Assembly: GCA_964457935.1 (NCBI GenBank)
Contig: CAYWFC010000002.1
Span: 1 to 59,521, forward strand
From: STF1-107 sp964457935
Lineage (GTDB): Bacteria > Bacillota > Clostridia > Christensenellales > UBA1242
Reading direction: 5' to 3'
Length of the DNA: 59,521 nucleotides
Shown here: positions 33,523 to 42,493 of the stretch, piece after piece
How the letters are laid out: each line of letters begins with the position of its first letter
Position numbering within the stretch: the first letter of the stretch is position 1
Notes under the pieces: generated by a model
What the model was told of the DNA's origin: nothing
Database searches by the model: none
Seen by the model: the letters and a program-made list of their open reading frames with translations, nothing else
Made by a program: the position numbers and the translations under genes

Positions 33523-35463
33523 ATGAATATAGACGAAAAAAGCGTAAAACAAATCAAGGCCGTAGCATTGGATATGATACAAACTGCACGCTCGGGACAT
33601 CCCGGGATAGTGTTTAGCAGTGCAGAGATACTCTACACGCTGTACACTAGGCACCTAAAGGCGATTGCGCTAGATAGTCATTGGCGCGATAGGGATAGAT
33701 TCGTGATGAGCGCGGGGCATGGCTCGGCGCTATTGTATAGCATATTGCATTGTATGGGGTACGACATATCGCTCGAGCAACTGCAGAAATTCAGAACGCT
33801 AGGTAGCGACACGCCCGGTCATCCTGAGATAACCACTGACGGCGTGGACTGCGCCACTGGACCGCTCGGTCAAGGGCTGGCGAATGCGGTCGGTATGGCT
33901 ATAGCGGAGAGTTTTTTGGCTGAGAAATTCAATCGCGACGTAGCACTGTGTGATCATTATACATATTGCTTGGTGGGCGACGGATGTCTAATGGAAGGCG
34001 TGGCGCTAGAGGCGATTAGTTTGGCAGGGCTGTATCGTCTGAACAAACTGATAGTGCTGTACGACAAAAATGACGTGACTCTCGACGGCACTTTGGCTCA
34101 GACGAATACTGAGGACGTGGTGGCGAAATTCAAGGCTTGCCATTTCGACGTGATAGAGACTGACGGTCATGACATAGATGCCATTGACCGCGCGATAGCG
34201 AGAGCGAAACAGACTGACCAGCCGTCTGTCGTGATATGTCATACTATCATTGGACGCGAGAGCGTATTGCAAAATTCTCACACTGTGCATGGCAAACCAC
34301 TCGGCTGGGAAGAAATATCTAGGCTGAAAAATCTGTGGGGCATAGCAGACGAAAAGTTTAATTTTGACAGCGATGTGAAAAAACATTTCGCTCACTTACA
34401 AAAAGAAAAAACTAAAATTTATAATAAAAATATCAAAAATATCGAAAAATATAGCAAAAAATACCCTGATTTATATGAAAAATACGAAAATTTCTATAAA
34501 AAATGTGAAATTTCGGATATTCATATAGATAATGCGGATTTGGCGACGAGAGAGAGTAGTTTTGAAATACTATCCGCTATTAGTGCCAAATATGAGAATA
34601 TTTTGGTCGCCAGTGCCGATGTGGCTAGTAGCACAAAAGCGTATATCAAAGACAACGCGCTGTACAGTGCAGACAATAGATTAGGACAAAATCTCTACAT
34701 GGGTGTGCGCGAACATGGTATGGGTGCCATATGCAATGGTATCGCTCTGCATGGTGGACTGCGTGTGGCGTGCTCGTGTTATCTGACATTTAGTGACTAT
34801 ATGCGTGCCAGCATCAGAATGAGTGCCATGATGAATCTGCCTGTGGTGTATTTATTTACGCACGACAGTTTGTGCGCTGGGCAAGACGGACCTACGCACC
34901 AGCCGATAGAGCAGGTGGACAGCCTGAGGTTGATACCTAATCTGACAGTGTTTAGACCATGCGACTGCCTAGAGACACTGGCTGGGTGGAGTGTGGCGCT
35001 CGAGCGAGACAATCCTACTGCGTTGATATTGTCTAGGCAAACTTTGTCAGCTCAAAATTCGCTAGTCGGCGGAGCGCGCTGTGGCGCATATGTCATTAGC
35101 ACTGAGAGCGACGACAGCGTGGCTACTGTGATCGCTAGTGGTAGCGAGGTGGACTTATTGGCGCAGGCTCAAAAAGAATTAGCACATCAAGGTATATACG
35201 TCGATGTGGTGAGTATGCCATGCGTAGAGTTGTTTGAAGAACAAACTGCCGAGTATCAGCAGAAAGTGCTAAAAAATAACATCATCATAGGGGTAGAAGC
35301 GAGCACCGCTATGGGACTACTAAAGTATGTGGACAGCTATGACCACCTGTACAGAGTGAGTGGCTTCGGACGTAGTGGCGACGGCAATGATGTAATGAGC
35401 GAATATGGCTTCAATGTAAAAAATATAGTAAAATTCATAAAAAATAGCATAAAAAATAAATAA
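33523..35463 (+). CDS. tkt: Transketolase
   Basis: Thiamine-diphosphate enzyme of the non-oxidative pentose phosphate pathway, 646 aa, full length in a single chain. ARSGHPG, the MSAGHGSALLYS region, DCATGPLGQGLANAVG, the TPP motif GDGCLMEG to NDV, REHGMGAICNGIALHGG, and the pyrimidine-domain DGPTHQPIEQVDSLR are seen in order. The ATG at 33523 with AGGTG upstream is the start. The middle linker (about 300-330) is unusually Lys/Asn/Tyr-rich (KEKTKIYNKNIKNIEKYSKK). Confidence 0.95.
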   Translation: MNIDEKSVKQIKAVALDMIQTARSGHPGIVFSSAEILYTLYTRHLKAIALDSHWRDRDRFVMSAGHGSALLYSILHCMGYDISLEQLQKFRTLGSDTPGHPEITTDGVDCATGPLGQGLANAVGMAIAESFLAEKFNRDVALCDHYTYCLVGDGCLMEGVALEAISLAGLYRLNKLIVLYDKNDVTLDGTLAQTNTEDVVAKFKACHFDVIETDGHDIDAIDRAIARAKQTDQPSVVICHTIIGRESVLQNSHTVHGKPLGWEEISRLKNLWGIADEKFNFDSDVKKHFAHLQKEKTKIYNKNIKNIEKYSKKYPDLYEKYENFYKKCEISDIHIDNADLATRESSFEILSAISAKYENILVASADVASSTKAYIKDNALYSADNRLGQNLYMGVREHGMGAICNGIALHGGLRVACSCYLTFSDYMRASIRMSAMMNLPVVYLFTHDSLCAGQDGPTHQPIEQVDSLRLIPNLTVFRPCDCLETLAGWSVALERDNPTALILSRQTLSAQNSLVGGARCGAYVISTESDDSVATVIASGSEVDLLAQAQKELAHQGIYVDVVSMPCVELFEEQTAEYQQKVLKNNIIIGVEASTAMGLLKYVDSYDHLYRVSGFGRSGDGNDVMSEYGFNVKNIVKFIKNSIKNK

Positions 35464-35540
35464 ATTATCGCAATTATTGATAAAAAATAAAATAAAAAAT
35501 AAAAATCATTAAATTTATTAATAAAAAAATATAAATATTA

Positions 35541-35575
35541 AAAAAATAATCATTATATCCTAATGATTATTTTTT
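35541..35575. terminator. Terminator after transketolase
   Basis: Perfect 15-bp AT-rich stem AAAAAATAATCATTA / TAATGATTATTTTTT, symmetric, so it can act in both directions. Confidence 0.88.
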
Positions 35576-35587
35576 ATAGCAAACAAA

Positions 35588-35695
35588 TAAAAAGGACTGT
35601 CGAAATGTAGATACAATGTCTATTGGCAGTCCTTTTTGTAAGAAACTTTTGTTCTTACAGTATTATATTGTGTCATAATCAAATAATTATACATA
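35588..35695 (-). ncRNA. Structured 3'-UTR element, copy A
   Basis: On the minus strand, after the stop of the 150-aa gene: a conserved stretch with TGACACAATATAAT (35675-35661), a hairpin GTAAGAA/TTCTTAC (35658-35638), then a terminator stem AAAAAGGACTG/CAGTCCTTTTT (35637-35589). Copy B downstream of nifJ has the same order of parts and similar sequence. It may be the 3' UTR and terminator of the upstream gene, or a small RNA made from the internal TATAAT. Confidence 0.5.
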
Positions 35696-35707
35696 AATTT
35701 TTTAATT

Positions 35708-36160
35708 TTATAAAGTATTGGTATTTTTTGATGCTAGGTAGTTGGCGAGGTCGTCTTCGTAGCCCATATCTTTCCACACGCGGGAAGAGTATTTGCGCCA
35801 AATGTCAGTATACATCTCACTAGTCATCTCACGTTTTTCTTTGATGACGAAATTGTAATCATTGATGAGGATAGTGTTCTCGCAGTAGGCGCGGATAGAG
35901 TCTAGGTCGCTAGCGGTAGTGCCTTCTTCGTAGCCATTCATAGAGTCGACGACATGAGCGAGGGCAGTGAATTCTTTGTAGTCATAGCAGTTTACTTTGT
36001 TGACGATATTCTCATACACTTTTGGCTCGAATACTTTGATCTCGTGGTAGCCTTTTTTAGAAGTATTGATGTCGATGATTTTGAATGGGTCGAGATTGTT
36101 TCTCTTGCAGATATAGTCAAGAGTATTTTGGTCCATATATTTCCAGTATTTTAATTCCAT
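35708..36160 (-). CDS. Hypothetical protein, 150 aa
   Basis: Not recognised. A soluble, charged, Tyr- and Lys-rich protein with no signal peptide or membrane helix; helical towards the C-terminus (MTSEMYTDIWRKYSSRVWKD). GGAGG before the ATG and a textbook promoter upstream make it a real gene, transcribed alone. It lies between two homologous RNA elements (A and B). A cytoplasmic role is likely, otherwise unknown. Confidence 0.7.
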   Translation of the reverse strand: MELKYWKYMDQNTLDYICKRNNLDPFKIIDINTSKKGYHEIKVFEPKVYENIVNKVNCYDYKEFTALAHVVDSMNGYEEGTTASDLDSIRAYCENTILINDYNFVIKEKREMTSEMYTDIWRKYSSRVWKDMGYEDDLANYLASKNTNTL

Positions 36161-36190
36161 ATATTATTCCTCCGTAATATTGATATGGTC

Positions 36191-36219
36191 ATTGTATCAC
36201 AACGGTAGGCAAATGTCAA
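36191..36219 (-). promoter_or_regulatory. Promoter of the 150-aa gene
   Basis: Minus strand TTGACA (36219-36214), 17 bases, TACAAT (36196-36191). Confidence 0.8.
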
Positions 36220-36252
36220 TACCCAAATTTATATTTTTTATAGAGGTATTAA

Positions 36253-36360
36253 TACAAAAAAAGAGACATTAGCAAAAAGTGGCAAAAGAAAAACAGCAAA
36301 AAGAGAAATCAGCAAAAAGATACTGGCAAAAAAGAAAAACTAAAAAAGTAATTAGCAAAA
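36253..36360. repeat. GCAAAAAG-word degenerate repeat
   Basis: AGCAAAAAG or GGCAAAA occurs about six times, 12-29 bases apart. The gap 36161-36500 contains only the promoter at 36191, this repeat and RNA element B. Confidence 0.75.
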
Positions 36361-36452
36361 AAAAGGAATAGTCGATTGACTATTCCGTCTGTAAAGAAGT
36401 TAATCTTTACATATTATATATTGTGTCAAAAGCGGATAAATATACACAAAAA
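36357..36452 (-). ncRNA. Structured 3'-UTR element, copy B
   Basis: Downstream of nifJ on the minus strand: TTGACACAATATATAATAT (36429-36411), hairpin GTAAAGA/TCTTTAC (36410-36391), then terminator stem GGAATAGTC/GACTATTCC (36386-36365) followed by a T-run on this strand. It aligns part by part with copy A at 35588-35695. Confidence 0.5.
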
Positions 36453-36500
36453 TGTGAAAATAATCTCAAAAAATCAAAAATTTTATGAAAAATGATGAAA

Positions 36501-39500
36501 TTAATCGCGCTTTTCATCTTTTTTATTATGCAATGACAGATTGCGCATAGTGGCATCCAGCTGTGACAGAGATATCAGTTCTGGGTGTGATTTGGCTGTA
36601 ATCTTGAAGCGATTTTCGCTCAAGACGAAGTCCTCGAAACTCTTAGTAGGAGTGGCGCTATCTATCTGCAGTGGCTCATCCAATGATGGGTCATATCTAA
36701 ACAAAGTATTGTATCCGCACTGCACGCTATCTTTGGCATGCGTCTGGCTCAGGCGCATATCGTAGCCATGATTGATGCAAGGGGAGTATGCCACTATGAT
36801 GCTGACGCCGTCGTATCGCTCTGCCTCGGTGAAAGCCTTGACTGCTTGGTCAGGATTGGCGCCCAGCACTACTTGCGCCACGTATACATTTCGGTACGTC
36901 ATGGCGAGTGACAGAAGGTCTTTTTTCTTATTCGCCTTGCCACTGACATTAAACTTCGCGCTAGCCCCTCTAGGAGTGGACTTGCTGGTCTGACCGCCCG
37001 TATTGCTATACACCTCGGTGTCCAGCACTAGGATATTGATATTCTCACCGCTAGCCAGCACATGGTCTAGCCCGCCGTAGCCTATGTCGAACGCCCATCC
37101 GTCACCGCCTACTATCCACACAGTAGGTGATATGATGTGAGATAGGTTTTCGGACAAGTAGCGCTCGTCGTCCGTCTGGGCTTTGGCGTCTAGTATGGCG
37201 CGCAAATGTAGATAAATCTGTCTATTTTGTTCGTGATTTTCTGTATCGGCGAGGAAACTATCTATCATAGGCTGTATGCTAGCGTCAAATGACATAGTCT
37301 GCAGTCTAGCGATGAAGTTGGCGCGGAGTGCTTTCTTGGTCATAGCGATGCCATAGCCGAATTCGGCATTGTCCTCAAACAAACTATTCGCCCACGCTAC
37401 GCCGAAGCCGTCCTCGTCCTTGGTATAAGGGCAAGTAGGGTATGTGCCACCATATATACTGCTACAGCCAGTGGCATTGGCTATCATGAGCCTATCGCCG
37501 TACAACTGCGACAAAAGCTTCAGATAAGGCGTCTCGCCACAGCCTGCGCACGCCCCGCTAAACTCGAAATATGGCTGTCTAAACTGCATAGATACAGTGT
37601 TCGTGACATTAGGACGGTAGTCGTGGTGCAAGGTGTTGCTGTAGTCGTAATTTGCGCGCTCTGTCTCGCCAATCTCGTCGAATGGGCACATTTGCAGTGC
37701 TTTTGTCTTGGCAGGGCATACTTCGCTACACACGCCACATCCAGTGCAGTCCATAGGACTAATCTGCAGTCTGTATTGATAGTCGGACAAATGATGTTTT
37801 TTGCTAGCGAACTGGGCAGGGGTGTCGCCATCTGGGTGGAAGAGCACCGGTCTGATAGCAGAGTGCGGGCAGACAATGGCGCAACGTCCGCATTGTATGC
37901 AATGCTCTGGTAGCCATTGTGGCAACTGGTCTGCTATGCCACGCTTCTCGTATTTGGTGGTGCCGACTGGCATATGGCCGTCAGGTGTGAATGCGCTAGT
38001 AGGCAATTCGCCACCTGCTAGGTGTGCGATAGGATTGATGATTTTGCCCACATACTCGTCAGCGCTGGCTGGATATCTACGGTCAGATGTCTGTGTGAAC
38101 GCGTCTGTGTCTATGCGACGAATGGAGTCACGCACGTCGTCGAGCGCTGTGATGTTTGACTGCACCACGCTGTCACCCTTGGATGCGAACATTTTGGTGA
38201 TATTGGTTACCATATGGCTGTAGGCGAAGTCGTAATCTACTACGCCTGACACGCAGAACATGGCTAACTGCATTACGTTGTTTATTTTGTTTTTTAGCCC
38301 ATGTGCGCGCGCAATACCGCTGGCGTCTATAGCGTAGACTGACAGGTGTTTGGCATTTATAGCATTTTTCACGAAATTAGGCAAGTGAGCGTCCAATTCG
38401 TCCGCATCGAAGTGCGTATTGACCAGCAGTATGCCATTTGGCTTGATATTGCGCAAAAGGTCGTATTTCAGCAGGAAATTGAAGTGATTGCACTGCAATA
38501 AGTCCACACTGCGGTCCACATAAGGGCAGTCAATAGGCTGGCTGTCGTAGCGCAGGTGAGATATAGTGAGCGAGCCAGATTTCTTGCTATCGTACTCAAA
38601 GTACCCTTGGGTGTAATGGTCTGGCACTTCGCCCAAAATCTTGATAGTACTCTTGCTCGCCGAGACACTGCCGTCGTTGCCCAGTCCGTACACACGCGCC
38701 GAAAAGTCAAAGTCGTGTGTGTATTCTTCGCGCACTGGCAGTGAGGTGTCGCACAGGTCGTCGTCTATGCCTACAGTGAAGAAGCGCTTTTGGTCATGGG
38801 ACATATTGTCAAACACTGCGCGTGCCATATCGGGGGTAAATTCTTTGCCACCCAAGCCGTAGCAACCGCTGTACAGGTCGGCGTCTATGTGGTTTTTCGC
38901 TAGAGTAGTGGCTACGTATCCAAACAATGTGTCTGTGCCATTGGTGTCGAGATTTCGCTCTATGACTGTGATGCGTCGAGCGGTGCGTGGTAGTTTGGCT
39001 AAGAAAGTCTGCTCATCGAATGGCTTCAGCACGCGAATCTGCAGTATGCCGTCTGCGCCGACTACGCGCTTCAGACTATCCACTGCTGTGCCCATACATA
39101 CCACTACATTCTCGGCGTCGGGCGAACCGTAGTACTCCACTGTGTCGTAATGCCTGCCTGTGAGGGTGGCGACTGTGGCGAATGCGTCCTTTATGTCGGC
39201 GAGAGTGCGCTGGTAGTAGCCTAGGCTGGCGACGCGATTTTGAAAGAAAACATCTGCGTTTTGGTTAGTCCCTTTGGCGTAAGGAGTGGCAGGCGACATT
39301 TGGCGTGATTTGTACGACTGTATGGCGTCAAAATCCACCACTTCTGCCAGGTCAGCCAATTCTGTCTGCTCTATGGTGTTTAGCTCGTGCGAAGTCCTAA
39401 ATCCGTCAAAGAAGCATATGAACGGAGTGCTGTTTCGGTACGAAGCGAGATGACACGCTATGGCTAGGTCATTGACCTCTTGCACGCTGGCACAGTTGAC

Positions 39501-39914
39501 TATATTGAAGCCAGTCTTTAGGCATGCGTAAATGTCTGAATAGTCACAAAAAATATTCAGCGCGTGAGTAGCCACAGTACGCGCGGACACATATATGACG
39601 CAAGGCAATAATTCGCCCGCTATCTTGTACATATTGGGTAGCATGAGCAGTAGCCCTTGGCTAGACGTAAACGTGGTCGCCGTAGCACCGCTACACAGCG
39701 CCCCATGCAATGCCCCTGCCACTCCAGCCTCAGACTGCATCTGGTGCACTCTCAGCGGAGTACCGAAGATATTTAGCCTGCCGGCAGACGAATACTCGTC
39801 GCACAGCTCAGCCATAGTGGATGACGGCGTGATAGGGTAGATAAACGCCATTTCGTTGAACATGTAGGCAATGTTGGCAGCAGCCGTATTGCCGTCTATA
39901 CATACTTTTCTCAT
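36501..39914 (-). CDS. nifJ: Pyruvate:ferredoxin oxidoreductase (single chain)
   Basis: Converts pyruvate and CoA to acetyl-CoA and CO2, reducing ferredoxin; marks an anaerobe. 1137 aa, all domains in one chain: N-terminal domain with YPITPSSTMAEL, the gamma-type domain in the middle, a ferredoxin domain with two 4Fe-4S clusters (IQCGRCAIVCPHS and CTGCGVCSEVCPAK), and the TPP domain with GACAGCGETPYLK, GGDGWAFDIGYGG and DTEVYSNTGGQTSK. AAGGA before the ATG. Divergent from truA, monocistronic. Confidence 0.96.
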   Translation of the reverse strand: MRKVCIDGNTAAANIAYMFNEMAFIYPITPSSTMAELCDEYSSAGRLNIFGTPLRVHQMQSEAGVAGALHGALCSGATATTFTSSQGLLLMLPNMYKIAGELLPCVIYVSARTVATHALNIFCDYSDIYACLKTGFNIVNCASVQEVNDLAIACHLASYRNSTPFICFFDGFRTSHELNTIEQTELADLAEVVDFDAIQSYKSRQMSPATPYAKGTNQNADVFFQNRVASLGYYQRTLADIKDAFATVATLTGRHYDTVEYYGSPDAENVVVCMGTAVDSLKRVVGADGILQIRVLKPFDEQTFLAKLPRTARRITVIERNLDTNGTDTLFGYVATTLAKNHIDADLYSGCYGLGGKEFTPDMARAVFDNMSHDQKRFFTVGIDDDLCDTSLPVREEYTHDFDFSARVYGLGNDGSVSASKSTIKILGEVPDHYTQGYFEYDSKKSGSLTISHLRYDSQPIDCPYVDRSVDLLQCNHFNFLLKYDLLRNIKPNGILLVNTHFDADELDAHLPNFVKNAINAKHLSVYAIDASGIARAHGLKNKINNVMQLAMFCVSGVVDYDFAYSHMVTNITKMFASKGDSVVQSNITALDDVRDSIRRIDTDAFTQTSDRRYPASADEYVGKIINPIAHLAGGELPTSAFTPDGHMPVGTTKYEKRGIADQLPQWLPEHCIQCGRCAIVCPHSAIRPVLFHPDGDTPAQFASKKHHLSDYQYRLQISPMDCTGCGVCSEVCPAKTKALQMCPFDEIGETERANYDYSNTLHHDYRPNVTNTVSMQFRQPYFEFSGACAGCGETPYLKLLSQLYGDRLMIANATGCSSIYGGTYPTCPYTKDEDGFGVAWANSLFEDNAEFGYGIAMTKKALRANFIARLQTMSFDASIQPMIDSFLADTENHEQNRQIYLHLRAILDAKAQTDDERYLSENLSHIISPTVWIVGGDGWAFDIGYGGLDHVLASGENINILVLDTEVYSNTGGQTSKSTPRGASAKFNVSGKANKKKDLLSLAMTYRNVYVAQVVLGANPDQAVKAFTEAERYDGVSIIVAYSPCINHGYDMRLSQTHAKDSVQCGYNTLFRYDPSLDEPLQIDSATPTKSFEDFVLSENRFKITAKSHPELISLSQLDATMRNLSLHNKKDEKRD

Positions 39915-39935
39915 GATATATCCTTTTATATGTAT

Positions 39936-39965
39936 ATTTTAGTACTTTTGATGATTTGTAGTCAA
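39936..39965 (-). promoter_or_regulatory. Promoter of nifJ
   Basis: Minus strand TTGACT (39965-39960), 18 bases, TAAAAT (39941-39936). Confidence 0.65.
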
Positions 39966-39969
39966 ATGT

Positions 39970-39999
39970 TTGCGTTATTTTTGTGATTTATTGTATAAT
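39970..39999 (+). promoter_or_regulatory. Promoter of truA
   Basis: TTGCGT at 39970-39975, 18 bases, TATAAT at 39994-39999. Its -35 lies four bases from the nifJ -35, so the two promoters are back to back. Confidence 0.7.
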
Positions 40000-40021
40000 A
40001 TTTCTCGTAGAAGGATAGATT

Positions 40022-40753
40022 ATGAGATATGTGATGAGAGTGTCCTATGTGGGCACAGCATACAATGGCTTTCAGATACAGCCACAAGGCGACACCATAG
40101 CAGGGGAATTAAATCGAAGCCTGAGCGTAATACTGCGCTGTGACGTCAGCGTGACGGCTAGCGGACGCACTGACGCCGGTGTGCACGCTCTGGGTCAAGT
40201 GGTGCATTTCGACGCGCCAGAGTGCGATAGCGCTAGACTAGTCCGTAGTATGAATGGGCTTTTGCCAGCGGACATACGAGTGCTGTCGTGCGAGCAGTGC
40301 GACATACACGCACGCTATGACGCTAAGCGCAAAACTTATAAATATATGTTTTATCTCGCCGATGAGGAACTGCCTATGTGTCGCGACCGCATGCTACGCG
40401 TAGACCGCGCGGTAAATGTAGATGCGATGAGTGAGTGCTGTCAGATGCTGGTGGGGACGCACGATTTTCGCAATTTCTGCGCCAGCGGTAGCCAAGCCAC
40501 TACGTTCGATAGGACTATATATGAATGTCGCATTGACCACGTGAGGAGAGAGAGTTTTGGAGACTTTTATGCGCTCAGCGTGACGGGAGACGGATTCTTG
40601 TACAAAATGGTGCGAAACATCATGGGGCTACTGCTCGCAGTCGGGCAGGGCAAGGTGGATATGGCGCTATTTGCTGAGCGCGCATTCGGCGACGCCAAGG
40701 TCACCACGCCTGCACCTGCGCATGGACTGTATCTGTATGACGTGGAATATTAA
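40022..40753 (+). CDS. truA: tRNA pseudouridine(38-40) synthase
   Basis: Modifies uridines 38-40 in the tRNA anticodon arm, 243 aa. The catalytic Asp is in ASGRTDAGVHALGQVVHFD; the C-terminal FLYKMVRNIMGLLLAVGQG is a family block. GAAGGA before the ATG. Position ahead of rplM-rpsI is the conserved ribosomal order in Bacillota. Confidence 0.95.
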   Translation: MRYVMRVSYVGTAYNGFQIQPQGDTIAGELNRSLSVILRCDVSVTASGRTDAGVHALGQVVHFDAPECDSARLVRSMNGLLPADIRVLSCEQCDIHARYDAKRKTYKYMFYLADEELPMCRDRMLRVDRAVNVDAMSECCQMLVGTHDFRNFCASGSQATTFDRTIYECRIDHVRRESFGDFYALSVTGDGFLYKMVRNIMGLLLAVGQGKVDMALFAERAFGDAKVTTPAPAHGLYLYDVEY

Positions 40754-40780
40754 AATTTTGTATAAATTTGGCTAAAACAC

Positions 40781-40809
40781 TTGACAGTAGGACGGAAATA
40801 AGGTATTAT
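40781..40809 (+). promoter_or_regulatory. Promoter of rplM-rpsI
   Basis: TTGACA at 40781-40786, 17 bases, TATTAT at 40804-40809. Confidence 0.8.
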
Positions 40810-40815
40810 ATCAGA

Positions 40816-40935
40816 CGATTGATGTAAATATCTTGCTTTACTATCCACACAGCCCAAAGCAAGTGTTTAATATAATCCATATGTTCGGAGTTTTCTGGCG
40901 GAGACTCGCGACAGACATTTGATAAGGAGAGAATT
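40816..40935 (+). promoter_or_regulatory. Putative L13-type autoregulatory mRNA leader
   Basis: A 120-nt leader between the promoter and rplM contains a perfect hairpin CTTGCTTT (40832-40839)/AAAGCAAG (40856-40863), and a second GC-rich part with GGCGGAGACTCGCGACAG. Bacillota rplM operons commonly carry a ribosomal-protein leader at this place (the Rfam L13 leader); I infer the same role but could not align it. Confidence 0.45.
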
Positions 40936-41376
40936 ATGAAAACATACATGGCTAAACCCGCTACTGTAGAGAAGAAATGGTATGTCATCGACGGCGCTAA
41001 TCAGCCTCTAGGCAGAGTCGCTAGCGAAGTAGCACACATTTTGCGTGGCAAGCACAAGACTACATTTACCCCTAACGTAGACTGCGGAGACAATGTTATT
41101 GTTATAAATAGCGACAAATTGGTGTTGACTGGCAATAAGTTGACACAAAAATACTTCAAGAGATACAGCGGATACACTGCTGGCTTGAAGGAAATACAGT
41201 ACAAGAAAATGATGGAAGAACAATCTGACGTAGCACTACTTCGTGCAGTGAAGGGTATGCTACCAAAGAATAGCCTAGGTAGACAGATGGCTACACATTG
41301 CCTGATCTACAAGGGCGCTGAGCATCCACATGACGCTCAAAAGCCAGAAGTTTGGACTATCAAAGGAGATAAGTAA
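40936..41376 (+). CDS. rplM: 50S ribosomal protein L13
   Basis: Large-subunit protein, 146 aa. Typical blocks: KWYVIDGANQPLGRVASEVA, LRGKHKTTFTPNVDCGD, YKKMMEEQSDVALLRAVKGM and LPKNSLGRQM. AAGGAGAG before the ATG. Its stop overlaps the rpsI start (TAATG). Confidence 0.97.
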   Translation: MKTYMAKPATVEKKWYVIDGANQPLGRVASEVAHILRGKHKTTFTPNVDCGDNVIVINSDKLVLTGNKLTQKYFKRYSGYTAGLKEIQYKKMMEEQSDVALLRAVKGMLPKNSLGRQMATHCLIYKGAEHPHDAQKPEVWTIKGDK

Positions 41377-41879
41377 TGGAAGAAGTAGAAGTAAAGAAGA
41401 CTAGAGCCCCTAGAGCGAAGAAAGTAGCCGAAGAGACAGTAGTAGAAGAAAAGGTGGCTAAGAAGCCTACAGCGAAGAAAGCTAAAGGCAAAGCATCTGA
41501 GTACCTAGGCACTGGCAAGAGAAAATGCAGTGTGGCTAGAGTGCGCCTCACTGTCGGCACTGGCAAATTCGTCGTAAACGGCAAGAATGTAGAAGATTAT
41601 TTCAAACTACCTACATTGGTCATCGTGGCTAAACAGCCATTGGTATTGACTGGCCTAGAGAATCAAGTAGACATCAGTGTCAACGTATATGGCGGTGGCT
41701 TCACTGGTCAGGCAGGCGCTGTGAGACATGGCGTGACTCGCGCATTGATGGAGTACAATGAGAACCTACGCGCTGAACTGAAGAAAGCAGGCTTCGTCAC
41801 TCGTGACAGTCGTGTCAAAGAGAGAAAGAAGTATGGCTTGAAGAAAGCTAGAAAAGCACCACAATTCAGTAAGAGATAA
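41376..41879 (+). CDS. rpsI: 30S ribosomal protein S9 with N-terminal extension
   Basis: Small-subunit protein. The core (about residues 41-167) has the usual GTGKRKCSVARVRL, GGGFTGQAGAVRHGVTRAL and the C-terminal RDSRVKERKKYGLKKARKAP ending QFSKR, whose tail reaches the P site. Before it lies a 40-residue Lys/Glu/Ala-rich extension (VEVKKTRAPRAKKVAEETVV and on) that most S9 proteins lack; total 167 aa against about 130. Translationally coupled to rplM. Confidence 0.96.
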   Translation: MEEVEVKKTRAPRAKKVAEETVVEEKVAKKPTAKKAKGKASEYLGTGKRKCSVARVRLTVGTGKFVVNGKNVEDYFKLPTLVIVAKQPLVLTGLENQVDISVNVYGGGFTGQAGAVRHGVTRALMEYNENLRAELKKAGFVTRDSRVKERKKYGLKKARKAPQFSKR

Positions 41880-41884
41880 TATGA

Positions 41885-41917
41885 CAAAACTGACTGTAGA
41901 GATACAGCCAGTTTTTT
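41885..41917 (+). terminator. Terminator after rpsI
   Basis: AAAACTGACTGTA / TACAGCCAGTTTTTTT with one mismatch and a GAGA loop. Confidence 0.85.
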
Positions 41918-41945
41918 TGTTTGAAATCGGATTTTTGGTGATACA

Positions 41946-42290
41946 CTACACCAGCCCCAGACTAATGGCTATGGCGCGGTCGATTTTCTGCATAGTTATG
42001 TAGTCTAGGGTACATATCTTCTCACGCAGGCGTTGCTTGTCTAGCGTGCGTATCTGCTCTAGCAGTATGACGCTGTCTTTGGGCAGGGGATAGCGCGACT
42101 TCGCCAACTCTATGTGAGTGGGGAGTTTGGCTTTGGTCAGTTGGCTGGTGATAGCGGACACTATGACGGTGGGAGAGTATTTATTGCCGACGTCGTTTTG
42201 GACTATCAGCACTGGCCGAATACCGCCCTGCTCGCTACCTACGACAGGACTCAGGTCTGCATAATATATTTCGCCTCGTGTGATCGTCAA
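41946..42290 (-). CDS. mazF: MazF/NdoA-type endoribonuclease toxin
   Basis: Toxin that cuts mRNA at short sequence motifs, 114 aa. Family features: RGEIYYADLSPVVGSEQGG, RPVLIVQNDVGNKYSPTVIV, LPTHIEL, SVILLEQIRTLDK. The start is a TTG at 42290 with GAGGAG upstream, overlapping the end of the upstream small gene; the weak start codon fits low toxin output. The upstream 66-aa gene should be its antitoxin. Confidence 0.92.
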   Translation of the reverse strand: MTITRGEIYYADLSPVVGSEQGGIRPVLIVQNDVGNKYSPTVIVSAITSQLTKAKLPTHIELAKSRYPLPKDSVILLEQIRTLDKQRLREKICTLDYITMQKIDRAIAISLGLV

Positions 42291-42292
42291 TG

Positions 42293-42493
42293 CTACTCCT
42301 CGTCTGATAAAAATCTCTCATACTCCGCTAGGTCTGCATCCCACGACATTTGGTCGTCCAGTGATGACAGCACCGCTCGGTATTCATTATCAGTATATGT
42401 GGACTGGTCGAATTTTGGCATAGCGTACCGCGGGGTGGTGCGGAATGTGTGCCTAGAGTATGCTCGCGCCAGTCTGTCTATACTATATGTCAT
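42293..42493 (-). CDS. Putative antitoxin of an unusual type, 66 aa
   Basis: The gene directly before mazF, ending two bases before its start codon. The usual partner (EndoAI/MazE) begins with a ribbon-helix-helix DNA-binding domain; none is visible here. The N-terminus is basic and aromatic (SIDRLARAYSRHTFRTTPRY) and the C-terminal half is acidic (SLDDQMSWDADLAEYERFLSDEE spread over the last 25 residues), as expected for a tail that wraps around MazF. An AAGGAG site lies before the ATG. Function is inferred from position and from the acidic tail. Confidence 0.6.
   Translation of the reverse strand: MTYSIDRLARAYSRHTFRTTPRYAMPKFDQSTYTDNEYRAVLSSLDDQMSWDADLAEYERFLSDEE

Noticed and set aside
36411..36429. 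TTGACA next to TATAAT in RNA element B as a sigma-A promoter
   Set aside because: The two boxes are only about five bases apart, far too short. Another -35 would be needed, and none is convincing.
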